Shown: positions 27,950-37,580 of the stretch, piece by piece | Layout of the letters: each line of letters starts with the position of its first letter | How positions within the stretch are numbered: position 1 is the first letter of the stretch | DNA from: Paraburkholderia humisilvae | Lineage (GTDB): Bacteria > Pseudomonadota > Gammaproteobacteria > Burkholderiales > Burkholderiaceae | DNA: 64,000 nt | Reading direction: 5' to 3' | Assembly: GCF_902859855.1 (NCBI RefSeq) | Contig: NZ_CADIKH010000006.1 | Span: 216,899-280,898 of the forward strand | Translations under genes and position numbers: made by a program | Notes under the pieces: model-generated | Databases searched by the model: none | Told to the model about the DNA's origin: nothing | The model's input: the letters and a program-made list of their open reading frames with translations, nothing else

Positions 27950-28672
27950 GGCTGGGTCCTCGCACGGTCATACGGACGCACAATGAAGTGCCATATCGAG
28001 TATGGTCGCGCGCCGACCGCGTCGCAACTGGACTTTGGTCCAATGCAGGCGCTTGCTGTCGCCCGCCTGGAACGGCAATGGAAAAGCCGGAAGAACACCC
28101 GTCCATGCATGCGCAACGCGTTATGCATAGGGCCGCACGGCGCTGGTGTGTGACGGCGTGGATCAGCTAAATGAAAAGCGTATTGGGCATGTACAGGGCA
28201 CGCATAGCGCACGTTTGGGCCGCATACCGGGCATATAGGAAACGGTTATCGATTACTCCATTTTGAAAGCGTGACGCTTAGTTCGACTTACGTCAACGAA
28301 TACCCGTTTTTCCACTATTTTTCCGGAGATTTTCGGTGCGTCATACCTTACCCCATGAAATACTGCATGCGAACGCGGAACCGCGGCGCAACCGCGGCGT
28401 CATTGCTCGCCGGTGTGAGACCTTGGTCCAATTGACGCAAGCGGCGCCGGCTCGCCAGAATGCGTAAGCACCGGACGGGCGCTGTGCGTCAACGCAGTGC
28501 GTCTCTCCCGCGCGATGCCCAATTGTTTCTCGATTGACATCGCGACGACACCCGCGTCTTATACGTTCACATATGCGGTTATGCGTGTTTCCAAACGAGG
28601 CGTCGGTCACGAGCCGGCCTCGGTTTGCCGTCGCCCACGGCCATGCCGTTCTTCGACTATGAGGTCCACGTT
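27950..28672. other. Long divergent intergenic region between ppk2 and the DUF3141 gene
   Basis: About 720 bases with no credible gene; open frames here are short and lack family features. The middle part (28200-28340) is less GC-rich and holds the FNR-like site listed separately. A TTGACA (starting near 28534) lies about 140 bases before the DUF3141 start, with a weak TCTTAT -10 match 17 bases later. Confidence 0.55.
28283..28296. promoter_or_regulatory. Possible FNR/ANR-type box
   Basis: TCGAC TTAC GTCAA matches TTGAC-N4-GTCAA in nine of ten half-site positions. It lies between ppk2 and the DUF3141-pta-ackA genes, which would suit oxygen-limited control, but a single near-match in a long spacer can arise by chance. 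Confidence 0.3.
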
Positions 28673-31108
28673 ATGAACGCAGGTACCCAGTTCGCGCAGA
28701 GTCAACAGATTGGCGCAAAGGTCGCCCGGATTTTCCAGAAGCGCGCGCAGATCGCGCAGCAGAACTTCAACGAACGGGTGCATGAAGCACTCAACACCCA
28801 AAACGACAACAGCGCCGCGCCCGGCACGGCACCGCAGGCATCGGGCACGCCGCTTTCCGGCCCATTTACCGCCGCATGGACACCCCCCTTTACCGCGCCA
28901 TTCACTGCACCTTTCTCCGGCGTTGCCAGCGCGGCGGCGTTCGACCCGCTTTCTGCCTTCCGGTATGCAACCGATCTCGCGCAGCGCACCGTGCTCTTCT
29001 GGGACACGCTGCGCCAGCGCGGCAACCAGTTCGTCGATCAGACCGCCCAGGGTCTGAAGCCGGTGCTGCATTTCGACTATGAAACGGTGCTCGATGGCCG
29101 CACGTTCGACCATCCGGTGAACTACGCGTTGTTGCGCATTCGTCCGCCGGAGGGCGTGACGATCGATGCGCGCAAGCGTCCGTACGTGGTCATCGATCCG
29201 CGCGCCGGGCACGGTCCCGGCATTGGTGGTTTCAAGGACGATTCGCAGGTCGGCGTCGCATTGCGAGCCGGAAGCCCGGTGTATTTCGTGGTGTTTTTCC
29301 GCGACCCGGAGCCGGGCCAGACGATGCTTGACGTCTGCGCGGCCGAACAGTGTTTCGTCAGGAAGGTGCGCGAACTGCACGCGGACAGTCCGAAGCCGGC
29401 GATCGTCGGCAATTGCCAGGGCGGCTGGGCCGCGATGATGCTGGCGACATCCGACCCGGACGACACCGGACCGATCGTGATCAACGGCGCACCGATGTCG
29501 TACTGGAGCGGCGCATGGAGCGAGGGCGAGGGTGACAACCCGATGCGCTATGCGGGTGGCATGCTCGGCGGCACGTGGCTCGCGTCGTTTGCGGCAGACC
29601 TCGGCAACGGCAAGTTCGACGGCGCACACCTCGTTCAGAACTTCGAGAACCTGAACCCTGCGAACAGCCTGTGGGACAAGTACTACCACGTGTTCGACAA
29701 CGTCGACACCGAACCGCCGCGCTTTCTCGATTTCGAACGCTGGTGGGGTGGCTACTACCTGATGAACCGCGACGAGATCGAATGGATCACGCGCAACCTG
29801 TTTGTCGGCAACAAGCTATGGGCCGGCGAAGTGCGTGGCGCCGGCGGCGCCGCGTTCGACCTGCGCGACATCAAGTCGCCGATCATCCTGTTCGCGTCGC
29901 TCGGCGACAACATCACGCCGCCGCAGCAGGCGTTCAACTGGGTCGCGGATATCTACGGCAGCACCGCGGAAATCAAGGCGCGCGGGCAGGTGATTATCGG
30001 CCTGATGCATCAGAGCATCGGCCATCTGGGCATTTTCGTGTCGGGCAAGGTTGCGAAGAAGGAACATACGCAGATCGTCTCGGTGCTCGAAGCGATCGAA
30101 GCGTTTCCGCCGGGCCTCTATGGGATGGAAATCACCGAGCACAAGGGCGCGGACGGCAAGCCTGAATACGAGGTGAACTTTCACGAGCACCGTCTCGAAG
30201 ATATCGCGGCGAAGTTCAACCGCTTCAAGCGTGTCGACGAGCTGCCGTTCAAGGCGGTCGAACAGGTGTCAGAGTTCAATCAGCGCGCGTACGAACTATT
30301 CGCACAACCGTTCGTGCAAGCATGCTCGAACGAAGCGACGGGCGGCCTGTTGCGCCAGTTTCATCCATTGCGTGCGCAGCGCTGGATGTTTTCCGATCTG
30401 AATCCGTGGCTCGCGTGGCTCGGACCGGCGGCGAGCGCGGTGAAAGCGAACCGCGTGCACGGTGACAAGGACGGCCCGAATCCGCTGCGTCAAGCGGAGC
30501 GGCGTGGCGCGGAACTGGTCAGCGCGTCGCTCGATTTTTACCGCGCGATGCGCGATGCGGCGACCGAGAGCCTCTTTTTCGGCATCTACGGCAACCTGTT
30601 TACCGCGCATTCGACGCAGAAGGTCGATCTGGACGGACCGCTGGCCGTGCCCGTCGCGGACCCGAAAGAGTTGCCGTTCGTCAAAGCGGCGCTTTCGTCG
30701 ATTGCGGAAGGCGGCTATACCGAAGCGATTGCGCGCACTGCGTGCCTGCTCGCGCGTCACGGCGAGCCGCTGCCGCTTACGCGCCTCGCGATACGCAAAG
30801 AGCTCGCGGAAGAATACGCGGACTATCTGCCCGCGCTCGAACACGACCAGTGGCGCCGTATTCGCGGGGAGCAGGAAATCATCGTGCGTTATGAGCCCGA
30901 GCGCGCGCTCGCGTCGCTGCCGACGCTGCTCGCCGAACCCGGCGACCGCAAGCGTTTCCTCACGCTCGTCGAGAAACTCGCGGAAGACGAGCGCGTGCAG
31001 GGTCTCGCGCCCAGCGCCGCGCAGCTCGAGATGGTCGAGCGTATCCGCTCGCTGCTGCCGGTGAAGGCGAGTCGCGGCGCACGACCGGCGTCATCGTCGG
31101 TGCATTGA
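28673..31108 (+). CDS. DUF3141 protein, PHA-synthase-like alpha/beta hydrolase with Cys nucleophile
   Basis: A protein of 811 residues with no signal peptide. Residues about 130-470 form an alpha/beta-hydrolase core. The nucleophile elbow is IVGNCQGGWAAMM (Cys248, a GxCxGG lipase-like box as in PHA synthases), the acid lies in SLGDNITPPQQ (Asp412) and the His in IGHLGIFVS (His451). The N-terminal 25-60 residues are rich in Gln/Arg helix and resemble phasin-type sequence (KVARIFQKRAQIAQQNF). The C-terminal third is helical and specific to DUF3141. ATG 28673 follows GAGGTCCACGTT. It heads a series with phosphotransacylase, acetate kinase and enoyl-ACP reductase, pointing to acyl-CoA or hydroxyacyl chemistry; the reaction is not known. 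Confidence 0.85.
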   Translation: MNAGTQFAQSQQIGAKVARIFQKRAQIAQQNFNERVHEALNTQNDNSAAPGTAPQASGTPLSGPFTAAWTPPFTAPFTAPFSGVASAAAFDPLSAFRYATDLAQRTVLFWDTLRQRGNQFVDQTAQGLKPVLHFDYETVLDGRTFDHPVNYALLRIRPPEGVTIDARKRPYVVIDPRAGHGPGIGGFKDDSQVGVALRAGSPVYFVVFFRDPEPGQTMLDVCAAEQCFVRKVRELHADSPKPAIVGNCQGGWAAMMLATSDPDDTGPIVINGAPMSYWSGAWSEGEGDNPMRYAGGMLGGTWLASFAADLGNGKFDGAHLVQNFENLNPANSLWDKYYHVFDNVDTEPPRFLDFERWWGGYYLMNRDEIEWITRNLFVGNKLWAGEVRGAGGAAFDLRDIKSPIILFASLGDNITPPQQAFNWVADIYGSTAEIKARGQVIIGLMHQSIGHLGIFVSGKVAKKEHTQIVSVLEAIEAFPPGLYGMEITEHKGADGKPEYEVNFHEHRLEDIAAKFNRFKRVDELPFKAVEQVSEFNQRAYELFAQPFVQACSNEATGGLLRQFHPLRAQRWMFSDLNPWLAWLGPAASAVKANRVHGDKDGPNPLRQAERRGAELVSASLDFYRAMRDAATESLFFGIYGNLFTAHSTQKVDLDGPLAVPVADPKELPFVKAALSSIAEGGYTEAIARTACLLARHGEPLPLTRLAIRKELAEEYADYLPALEHDQWRRIRGEQEIIVRYEPERALASLPTLLAEPGDRKRFLTLVEKLAEDERVQGLAPSAAQLEMVERIRSLLPVKASRGARPASSSVH

Positions 31109-31192
31109 GTCAGGGCGCGAAGTCCGTGCATCGGGATTTTGACCGGATCGACATGCCGGCACGCTGCGCCGGCCGCCTGCGAGGATAGGCTT

Positions 31193-32131
31193 ATGGAACG
31201 CCAGCACGAAAAATATGAACGGCTGATCAGCTATTGCAAATCGCTGTCGCCGACGCCGACCGCCGTCGCTCACCCATGCGATCAAAGTTCGCTGCAGGGC
31301 GCGGTCGAAGCGGCGCAGATGGGTCTGATCGCGCCCATTCTGGTCGGCCCGCGCGAGCGGATCATTGCCGTCGCCGACGAGCACGGCATCGACATCGCGG
31401 CGTATCCGATTGTCGATGCACCGTTCAGTCATGCGGCCGCAACCGCCGCGGTTCAGGTGGTGCGCGAGGGCGGTGCGCACGCGCTAATGAAGGGCAGCCT
31501 GCATACCGACGAACTGATGAGCGCGGTGGTGAGTCGCGACGCAGGGCTGCGCACCGCGCGGCGCGTAAGCCATTGCTTCATCATGGACGTGCCGGGCTAC
31601 GCCGATCCGCTGATCATTACCGATGCGGCGGTCAATATTGCGCCGACCCTCGAAGCGAAAATCGACATCCTGCAGAACGCGATCGATCTAGGCCATGCGC
31701 TGAAGTTCGAGCAGGTGCGCGTGGCGATCCTGTCCGCGATGGAGACGGTCAACCCGAAGGTGCCATCGACGATCGAGGCGGCCGCGCTGTGCAAGATGGT
31801 GGACCGCCATCAGATCACCGGCGCGCTGGTCGATGGACCGCTTGCGCTCGATAACGCGATCGATCTCGAAGCCGCACGCATCAAGAAGATCGATTCACCG
31901 GTGGCGGGCCGTGCGAACGTGCTGATGGTGCCGGACCTCGAAGCGGGCAATATGCTCGCGAAGAGCCTGTCGTTTCTCGCCGGCGCGGATGCGGCAGGCG
32001 TCGTGCTGGGCGCACGCGTGCCGATCATCCTGACGAGTCGCGCCGATTCCGTGATGACGCGGCTTGCGTCGTGCGCGGTCGCGGCGCTGGTTGCCCAGGC
32101 GCGCGCTCAGACGACGAAAGTGATGGGGTAA
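31193..32131 (+). CDS. Phosphate acetyl/butyryltransferase family protein
   Basis: A 312-residue cytosolic enzyme of the Pta/Ptb family, interconverting an acyl-CoA and an acyl phosphate. Family blocks seen: GLIAPILVGPRERIIAVA near the N-terminus, HALMKGSLHTDELMSAV, IITDAAVNIAPTLEAK, and the C-terminal VPDLEAGNMLAKSLSFLAGA with GARVPIILTSRADS. It lacks the regulatory N-terminal domains of long Pta proteins. It ends four bases before ackA, so the acyl phosphate it makes is probably passed to that kinase. Chain-length preference (acetyl versus butyryl) cannot be told. Confidence 0.92.
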   Translation: MERQHEKYERLISYCKSLSPTPTAVAHPCDQSSLQGAVEAAQMGLIAPILVGPRERIIAVADEHGIDIAAYPIVDAPFSHAAATAAVQVVREGGAHALMKGSLHTDELMSAVVSRDAGLRTARRVSHCFIMDVPGYADPLIITDAAVNIAPTLEAKIDILQNAIDLGHALKFEQVRVAILSAMETVNPKVPSTIEAAALCKMVDRHQITGALVDGPLALDNAIDLEAARIKKIDSPVAGRANVLMVPDLEAGNMLAKSLSFLAGADAAGVVLGARVPIILTSRADSVMTRLASCAVAALVAQARAQTTKVMG

Positions 32132-32135
32132 CGCA

Positions 32136-33320
32136 ATGACCGATGTCATTCTCGTATTGAACGCCGGCTCGTCGAGCATCAAGTTCCGTGCTTACTATAT
32201 CGAAGGCGGCGAACTGGGCCTCGGGTTGCATGGGCAGGTCGAAGGGCTTTTCAGTGCGCCGCACTTTATTGCCCATGACCGCCATGGCGAAGCAGCCGGC
32301 GAGAAGCGCTGGGGAGACGGCGCCAAACTGTCGCATGAAGAAGGCATTCAGTTTATCTCGCAGTTTCTGACCAGCCATCGCGGCGACAACCGTCTGGTCG
32401 CGGTCGGCCATCGTGTCGTGCATGGTGGCGAGAAGTTTGCGAAAGCGGTGCTTGCGACACCCGACGTCGTCGACGAGCTCGACAAGCTGACGCCGCTCGC
32501 GCCGCTGCATCAGCCGCACAATCTGAAGCCGATCCGGATAGTCGCGGCGATGCATCCGCATCTGCCGCAGGTCGCGTGCTTCGACACCGCGTTTCATCGC
32601 TCGCAAACCGAACTCGCGCAAGCGTTCGCGCTGCCCGAATCGATCACCGCGCGCGGCGTGCGGCGCTACGGTTTCCACGGGCTGTCGTACGAATATATCG
32701 CGCAGGCACTGCCGAACTTCTCGAAGCGCGCCGCGCAAGGACGCACGATCGTCGCGCATCTCGGCAATGGCGCGAGTCTGTGCGCGATGCACGCGGGGCG
32801 CAGCGTTGCTAGCACGATGGGCTTCACCGCGGTCGACGGCTTGCCGATGGGCACCCGCTGCGGCAGTCTCGATCCGGGCGTGATCCTCTATCTGCTCGAA
32901 GAGCTGAAGATGACCCCACAGGCAATCGAAGACCTGATCTACAAGGAATCGGGGTTGCTCGGCGTGTCCGGTGTGTCGGGCGATATGCGCAAGCTGCTGG
33001 CGAGCGCCGCGCCGCGCGCACGTTTCGCGATCGATCTGTACACGTACCGGATCGGACGCGAGATCGGTTCGCTCGCGGCCTCGTTGCAGGGCCTCGATGC
33101 GCTCGTGTTGACGGCGGGCATCGGCGAGAACTCTGCCGAAATCCGTCGGCGTGCGGCTGAACAGGCCGCGTGGCTCGGCATCGAGCTGGACGCGGCCGCG
33201 AACGAGGCCGGCGGGCCGTGCATCAGCACGCCGTCGAGCAAGGTCGAAGTGTGGACCATTCCCACCGATGAAGAACTGATGATCGCGCGTCACACGCGCG
33301 CGGTCGTCGATGCATTGTGA
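32136..33320 (+). CDS. ackA: Acetate kinase AckA
   Basis: A 394-residue ASKHA-fold kinase making ATP and acetate from acetyl phosphate. It begins VILVLNAGSSSIKFRAY (phosphate 1 loop), then VGHRVVHGGE, ACFDTAFHRSQ with the catalytic Asp, GRTIVAHLGNGASLCAM (phosphate 2) and LVLTAGIGENSAEIRR (adenosine loop), all intact and of normal length. It is coupled closely to the upstream phosphotransacylase and followed 25 bases later by fabI. Confidence 0.95.
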   Translation: MTDVILVLNAGSSSIKFRAYYIEGGELGLGLHGQVEGLFSAPHFIAHDRHGEAAGEKRWGDGAKLSHEEGIQFISQFLTSHRGDNRLVAVGHRVVHGGEKFAKAVLATPDVVDELDKLTPLAPLHQPHNLKPIRIVAAMHPHLPQVACFDTAFHRSQTELAQAFALPESITARGVRRYGFHGLSYEYIAQALPNFSKRAAQGRTIVAHLGNGASLCAMHAGRSVASTMGFTAVDGLPMGTRCGSLDPGVILYLLEELKMTPQAIEDLIYKESGLLGVSGVSGDMRKLLASAAPRARFAIDLYTYRIGREIGSLAASLQGLDALVLTAGIGENSAEIRRRAAEQAAWLGIELDAAANEAGGPCISTPSSKVEVWTIPTDEELMIARHTRAVVDAL

Positions 33321-33345
33321 CCTCGCGGACAAAAGGAGCTCGACC

Positions 33346-34128
33346 ATGACGCAAGACGCTTCACGCCCGATCCTGAAGGACATGAAGGCGCTCGTCACCG
33401 GCATCGCCAACGAGCATTCGATCGCATATGGATGCGCAAAAGCGTTTCGCGAATTGGGCGCCGAACTTGCGATCACCTATCCGGACGACAAGGCCAAGCC
33501 CTATGTCGAGCCGGTTGCGCGCGAATTGGAGGCGCCGATTTTCATGCCGCTCAACGCCACCAAAGAGGACGATTTCGACGCGGTTTTCTCGCGCATTCGA
33601 TCTGAATGGGGCAAGCTCGACATCCTCGTGCATTCGATCGCATGGGCGCCGAAGGACGATCTGCAGGGCGGCCTGCTCAACTGTTCCGCGGAGGGCTTTT
33701 CGGCCGCCATGAATATCTCGTGCCATTCGTTTATCCGGATGGCCCGCCTTGCGGCACCGTTGATGAAAGACGGCGGCTCGATATTCACGATGAGCTACTA
33801 CGGTGCGAACAAGGTCGTGCCGAACTACAACGTGATGGGCCCGGTCAAGGCCGCGCTCGAGGCGAGCGCACGATATCTCGCCTACGAACTGGGTCCGCAG
33901 CGCATTCGCGTGCATCCGATTTCGCCGGGGCCGCTCAAGACGCGTGCGGCGTCGGGCCTCAAGGACTTCGATCTGCTGCTGACCGAAGCCGCCGAGCGCG
34001 CGCCGCTTGGCGAGCTCGTCGACATCATGGACGTCGGCTTCACGTGCGCGTTTCTTGCGACGCCGTATGCGCGGCGCCTGTCGGGCGAGACAGTGTACGT
34101 CGACGGCGGCGTGCACATCATGGGTTAG
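33346..34128 (+). CDS. fabI: Enoyl-ACP reductase (NADH) FabI
   Basis: A 260-residue short-chain-dehydrogenase-type enzyme for the last step of the fatty-acid elongation cycle. The family-specific start MKALVTGIANEHSIAYGCAK (GI-A-x6-G cofactor loop), ILVHSIAWAPK, and the catalytic Tyr-x6-Lys in NYNVMGPVKAALEASARYL are present. AAAGGAGCTCGACC precedes ATG 33346. Presence in a cluster with pta-ackA suggests a paralogue serving acyl recycling rather than the sole housekeeping copy; that is inference. Confidence 0.92.
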   Translation: MTQDASRPILKDMKALVTGIANEHSIAYGCAKAFRELGAELAITYPDDKAKPYVEPVARELEAPIFMPLNATKEDDFDAVFSRIRSEWGKLDILVHSIAWAPKDDLQGGLLNCSAEGFSAAMNISCHSFIRMARLAAPLMKDGGSIFTMSYYGANKVVPNYNVMGPVKAALEASARYLAYELGPQRIRVHPISPGPLKTRAASGLKDFDLLLTEAAERAPLGELVDIMDVGFTCAFLATPYARRLSGETVYVDGGVHIMG

Positions 34129-34166
34129 TGGGGCGAGCGTCGTTGTTTTAAAGAAGGAGATCGGCA

Positions 34167-34424
34167 ATGGCTGACATGGTGATTGGCAATATCGAAGACG
34201 GCACGTCGGATGAAGAAATTCAGGCGTTGCTCGTCAAATATGGCTTTCCGGTCTATGACCAGATTCAACATGTGCCCGGCGACGGCTCGCGCCCGGCGGT
34301 GCTGCTGAGTTTCGAAGGGACCGAACCGGCTGCTTTGCGGATGCTGCAACCGCGGATTCACAATCTGTTCTGGAAAAATCGCCGGATCAACGTTGTGATC
34401 ATGCAGGAACGCAGCGATAACTGA
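34167..34424 (+). CDS. Small RRM-like protein, 85 residues
   Basis: It begins MADMVIGNIEDGTSDEEIQ, a beta strand followed by a helix as in RNA-recognition-motif proteins, and ends with a basic strand NLFWKNRRINVVIMQERS that could match the fourth strand. The aromatic RNP1 residues are not clear, so nucleic-acid binding is tentative. AAGGAGATCGGCA is a strong ribosome-binding site. It follows fabI by 38 bases and is probably the last gene of that operon, or the one before the next. Confidence 0.7.
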   Translation: MADMVIGNIEDGTSDEEIQALLVKYGFPVYDQIQHVPGDGSRPAVLLSFEGTEPAALRMLQPRIHNLFWKNRRINVVIMQERSDN

Positions 34425-34469
34425 GCGACAAATGAGCGACAAATGAGCTCGACGGGCGGGGAGGCCGAC

Positions 34470-35510
34470 ATGGGCTTTTTAAGCCGGCTCTGGCGCCGCG
34501 CCAGCGGGACCGAGCGCGGCGATTCACAGAAATCGAAACATAGCGCAGCCGAAGTGACGCAAACGATCGCGCGCATCACAGGCGCGATTCCGCAACTGCA
34601 ACTCGCGCGGCAATACGAGTCGCGTCTTGCACCGGCGGTGCGCCGCACGCTCGACTACGCGAGCGATATCGTCGCGGCGCTGCCTGCGCCGCGCGATGCG
34701 GCCGCGAGCACGTGGTCGAGCGACCCATATATTCACGCATTCTTCGCGACCTCCGACGATGTATGCGTCGCGTTCGGCCGTTCGCACGAATTGCGCGAAT
34801 GGTTCGACGATCATATCGATTGCGGCGAAGTGTACGCGGTGCTCGGCATGGACATGACTGAGCGCAGTGTGCTCGGAGTTGCTCAGCAGGACGGCAAAAC
34901 GCGCACCGACGTGCGGCAGATAACCATCAGCTTTAGCGATCATCGGGTGCGAATCTGCGGGCGCAGCGAAGCGGATCTGCACGACGAGATCGTGCGGCGT
35001 CTGGTCGATCAACTGGCGCTTGAAGCGCTCGAGCAGATCGCGGACGACAAGTCGCGCCGGGACGCACTCGAACAGGAGCGTGCGTTGCTGAAGACGCGGC
35101 TCCAGTTGTTTCAGCGCCAGGGCGCCGGGATGCACGCGGTGGCCGGGTCCGCGCCGGTCGAACTGGCCGAGGTCGCCCGCCTTCAGCGGGAGATCGAGGA
35201 AAACGAACGCAATCTGGCTGAACTGGGCTTTAAGACCGAGGCGATCGAACGTCAGTTCGATAAGGTTCAGGGCATCTACGCAGACCCGGCGGCGCACACC
35301 TACGTGACGGTCAAACAGTTGCGACTCGACCGCATGAATGTGGTCGTCGACGCGCCGTCCGCGCGGCCGGCCGCGGATCTCGAACTGCGTATCGCGCGCA
35401 TTCCCGCGAGCCCGTCCGAAATGCGTGCGTTCGCGATCGTGCGCTTCAAGCGCGCGGACCTGCCGCCCGCAGGCGGTCTGTTCGGCGATACGAACCGGGT
35501 GATCGTCTGA
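34470..35510 (+). CDS. Hypothetical protein with central coiled coil
   Basis: A protein of 346 residues that I do not assign to a family. It starts MGFLSRLWRRASG, a short amphipathic basic helix that might touch the membrane. A globular alpha/beta part follows (to about residue 170), then a charged coiled coil (DALEQERALLKTRLQLFQRQ through LQREIEENERNLAELGFK), and a C-terminal beta-rich segment. ATG 34470 is preferred since GGGGAGG stands just upstream; ATG 34443 is in frame. The 11-base sequence GAGCGACAAAT is repeated in tandem just upstream of the start. The gene sits after the fabI block and may be cotranscribed. Confidence 0.72.
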   Translation: MGFLSRLWRRASGTERGDSQKSKHSAAEVTQTIARITGAIPQLQLARQYESRLAPAVRRTLDYASDIVAALPAPRDAAASTWSSDPYIHAFFATSDDVCVAFGRSHELREWFDDHIDCGEVYAVLGMDMTERSVLGVAQQDGKTRTDVRQITISFSDHRVRICGRSEADLHDEIVRRLVDQLALEALEQIADDKSRRDALEQERALLKTRLQLFQRQGAGMHAVAGSAPVELAEVARLQREIEENERNLAELGFKTEAIERQFDKVQGIYADPAAHTYVTVKQLRLDRMNVVVDAPSARPAADLELRIARIPASPSEMRAFAIVRFKRADLPPAGGLFGDTNRVIV

Positions 35511-35708
35511 CGCGTCGATTGGCGCGAAGCCTGCAACGCGACGCACGCGTGGCCGAATCGATTCGATGAACGTAAACAGGCCAAACCGCGCAAGCCGGGA
35601 ACGCTTTTCGCTAATCGTTCCGCATAGGCTTACGATTTGAAGAAAGGTCGCAGGCTTAGGTAATATCGCTTCCCTGGCTTGCCTTCCTTCATTTCCGGAG
35701 ACCTCATC

Positions 35709-36563
35709 ATGACTTCATCCACGACGCCTGTCTGGTTCATCACCGGTTGTTCAACCGGGTTCGGCCGCGAACTGGCGCGCGCGGTGCTCGCGCGTGGCTG
35801 GCGTTGCGTGGCGACTGCGCGTAACAAGGCTTCGCTTGCGGATCTTGCGGACGATGCGAGCGACAGGCTGTTGACGCTCGATCTCGACGTAACCGACGCG
35901 ATGCAGATTGGCGCCAGTGTCGACGCGGCGCTCAAGCGGTTTGGCGCGATCGACGTGCTGGTCAACAGTGCGGGCTATGGGTATCAGACGGCTATCGAGG
36001 AGGGCGTCGAGGCCGAGATTCGCGCGCAGTTCGACGTGAACGTGTTCGGCCTGTTCGCGATGACGCGGGCCGTGTTGCCGACGATGCGCGCGCGCCGCAA
36101 GGGCCATGTGCTGAATATCACGTCGCTCGCGGGCCTGGCGGGCTACGCGGGGTCCGGTTATTACGCGGCGAGCAAGCACGCGGTCGAAGGCTGGTCGGAT
36201 TCGCTGGCGGTGGAAGTCGGGCCGCTCGGCATCAAGGTCATCTGCATCGAGCCGGGGCCGTTCCGCACCGACTGGGCCGGCCGCTCGCTCAAGCAGACGC
36301 CGAACCGGATCGCGGACTACGCGGAAACAGCCGGCAAGCGGATGCAGTCCACCGCGCAAAGCAGCGGTGGGCAACAGGGCGACCCAGTGCGCGCCGCGCA
36401 GGCGATGCTGAAGATTACCGAAGTGAGCGATCCGCCGCGCAATCTGGTGCTGGGTGCGGCAGCGCTCAATGGCGGCACCGAACGGCTGCGCGCGTTGCTG
36501 GCCGATATGGAAAAGTGGCGCGACGTGACCCTCGGGGCGGATTTTCCGGCGAGCGGGAAATAG
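35709..36563 (+). CDS. Short-chain dehydrogenase/reductase (classical SDR)
   Basis: A 284-residue NAD(P)-dependent oxidoreductase. The cofactor loop FITGCSTGFGRELA, the NSAGYG motif and the catalytic YYAASKHAVEGW (YxxxK) are intact, and the Ser is present in NITSLAGLAG. Length and C-terminal extension match SDRs annotated as oxidoreductases of unknown substrate. ATG 35709 is used; no strong neighbour link is visible, and the following gene is on the other strand. Confidence 0.88.
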   Translation: MTSSTTPVWFITGCSTGFGRELARAVLARGWRCVATARNKASLADLADDASDRLLTLDLDVTDAMQIGASVDAALKRFGAIDVLVNSAGYGYQTAIEEGVEAEIRAQFDVNVFGLFAMTRAVLPTMRARRKGHVLNITSLAGLAGYAGSGYYAASKHAVEGWSDSLAVEVGPLGIKVICIEPGPFRTDWAGRSLKQTPNRIADYAETAGKRMQSTAQSSGGQQGDPVRAAQAMLKITEVSDPPRNLVLGAAALNGGTERLRALLADMEKWRDVTLGADFPASGK

Positions 36564-36587
36564 CGCGAACGGCTGCCGGGGCCTCGT

Positions 36588-37580
36588 TTAGCCAACCGTG
36601 ACGACGATCTTGCCGACTTGCTCGTTGGATTCGAGAAAGCGCGTGGCTTCCTGAATCTGATCGAATTCGAAAGTCCGCGAGATAAGCGGCACAAGCGCAC
36701 CCGATTCGAGACCTTCGTTAATGAACGCCTTGGCGCGTTCGAGAAGTGCGTCGTTGTCCGTGATCTCGATGTAGAGATAACCTTTGAAGGTCAGGCACTT
36801 ACCGAGTAGCGCAAACTGCGGGAATGTCCCTTCGTCCGGGCTGAGCGCGCCATACTCGAGCAGGATGCCGCCAAACGACATGCACTGGGCGAGTTGCGCG
36901 ATGGCAGGCCCGCCGATGGGATCGAACACCACGCGAGCCCCGTTGCCTTGCGTGATCGCCTTCACCCGGGCCGCGAGGTCGTCTTCGGCCGTGGCGATCA
37001 CATGATGGGCGCCGGCATCGCGCAGCGGTTGGGCCTTCGCGCTTGTGCGGGTGGTTGCGATAACGGTCGCGCCGACGCTTCGTGCAATTTGAATCGCGGC
37101 GATGCCAACACTGCTCGAGGCCGCTGAAACGATCACACAATCGTCGGCGCTGAGCTTCGCCTGCGCGATCAGCGCACCCCACGCGGTCACATATTGCATC
37201 CACGCTGCGGCGGCCTGTTCGAACGTCAGCCGCTTCGGGTGCTTGACGACGTATCGGGCGGGAATGTTGATGAGTTCGCCGTAAGTGGGCCAACGCGCCA
37301 TGTCCAGGGTCGGAATGACGCTAACCGCATCGTTTTCAGCGAAGCCCGTCACGTTTGCGCCCAGCGTCCTGACAAGGCCCGCGGCCTCATAACCAAGCTG
37401 CGAAGGGAATACCGCTTCCTGAAGATAGCGGCCCGTGCGAAACATCACCTCGGCGCGATTCAGGCCAATTGCCTTCACAGCGATTTGCACTTCGTCCGCG
37501 GCAGGTGCCGGAACAACCACGTTTTCGATACGCAGCACGTTCGCGTCGCCATATTCATGAAAGCGCACAACACGGGTCAT
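36588..37580 (-). CDS. Zinc-type alcohol dehydrogenase / quinone oxidoreductase family protein
   Basis: A 330-residue medium-chain dehydrogenase. The GroES-like N-terminal half has KAIGLNRAEVMFRTGRYLQ and LGYEAAGLV. The Rossmann half contains DCVIVSAASSSVGIAAIQIA and GARVVFDPIGGPAIAQLAQC. Zinc-binding Cys residues of true alcohol dehydrogenases are missing, so a zinc-free quinone oxidoreductase-type enzyme is more likely. AGGAAGG precedes ATG 37580. A second in-frame ATG at 37691, with GGAGGAAAG before it, would add 37 residues unlike the family. Confidence 0.88.
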   Translation of the reverse strand: MTRVVRFHEYGDANVLRIENVVVPAPAADEVQIAVKAIGLNRAEVMFRTGRYLQEAVFPSQLGYEAAGLVRTLGANVTGFAENDAVSVIPTLDMARWPTYGELINIPARYVVKHPKRLTFEQAAAAWMQYVTAWGALIAQAKLSADDCVIVSAASSSVGIAAIQIARSVGATVIATTRTSAKAQPLRDAGAHHVIATAEDDLAARVKAITQGNGARVVFDPIGGPAIAQLAQCMSFGGILLEYGALSPDEGTFPQFALLGKCLTFKGYLYIEITDNDALLERAKAFINEGLESGALVPLISRTFEFDQIQEATRFLESNEQVGKIVVTVG

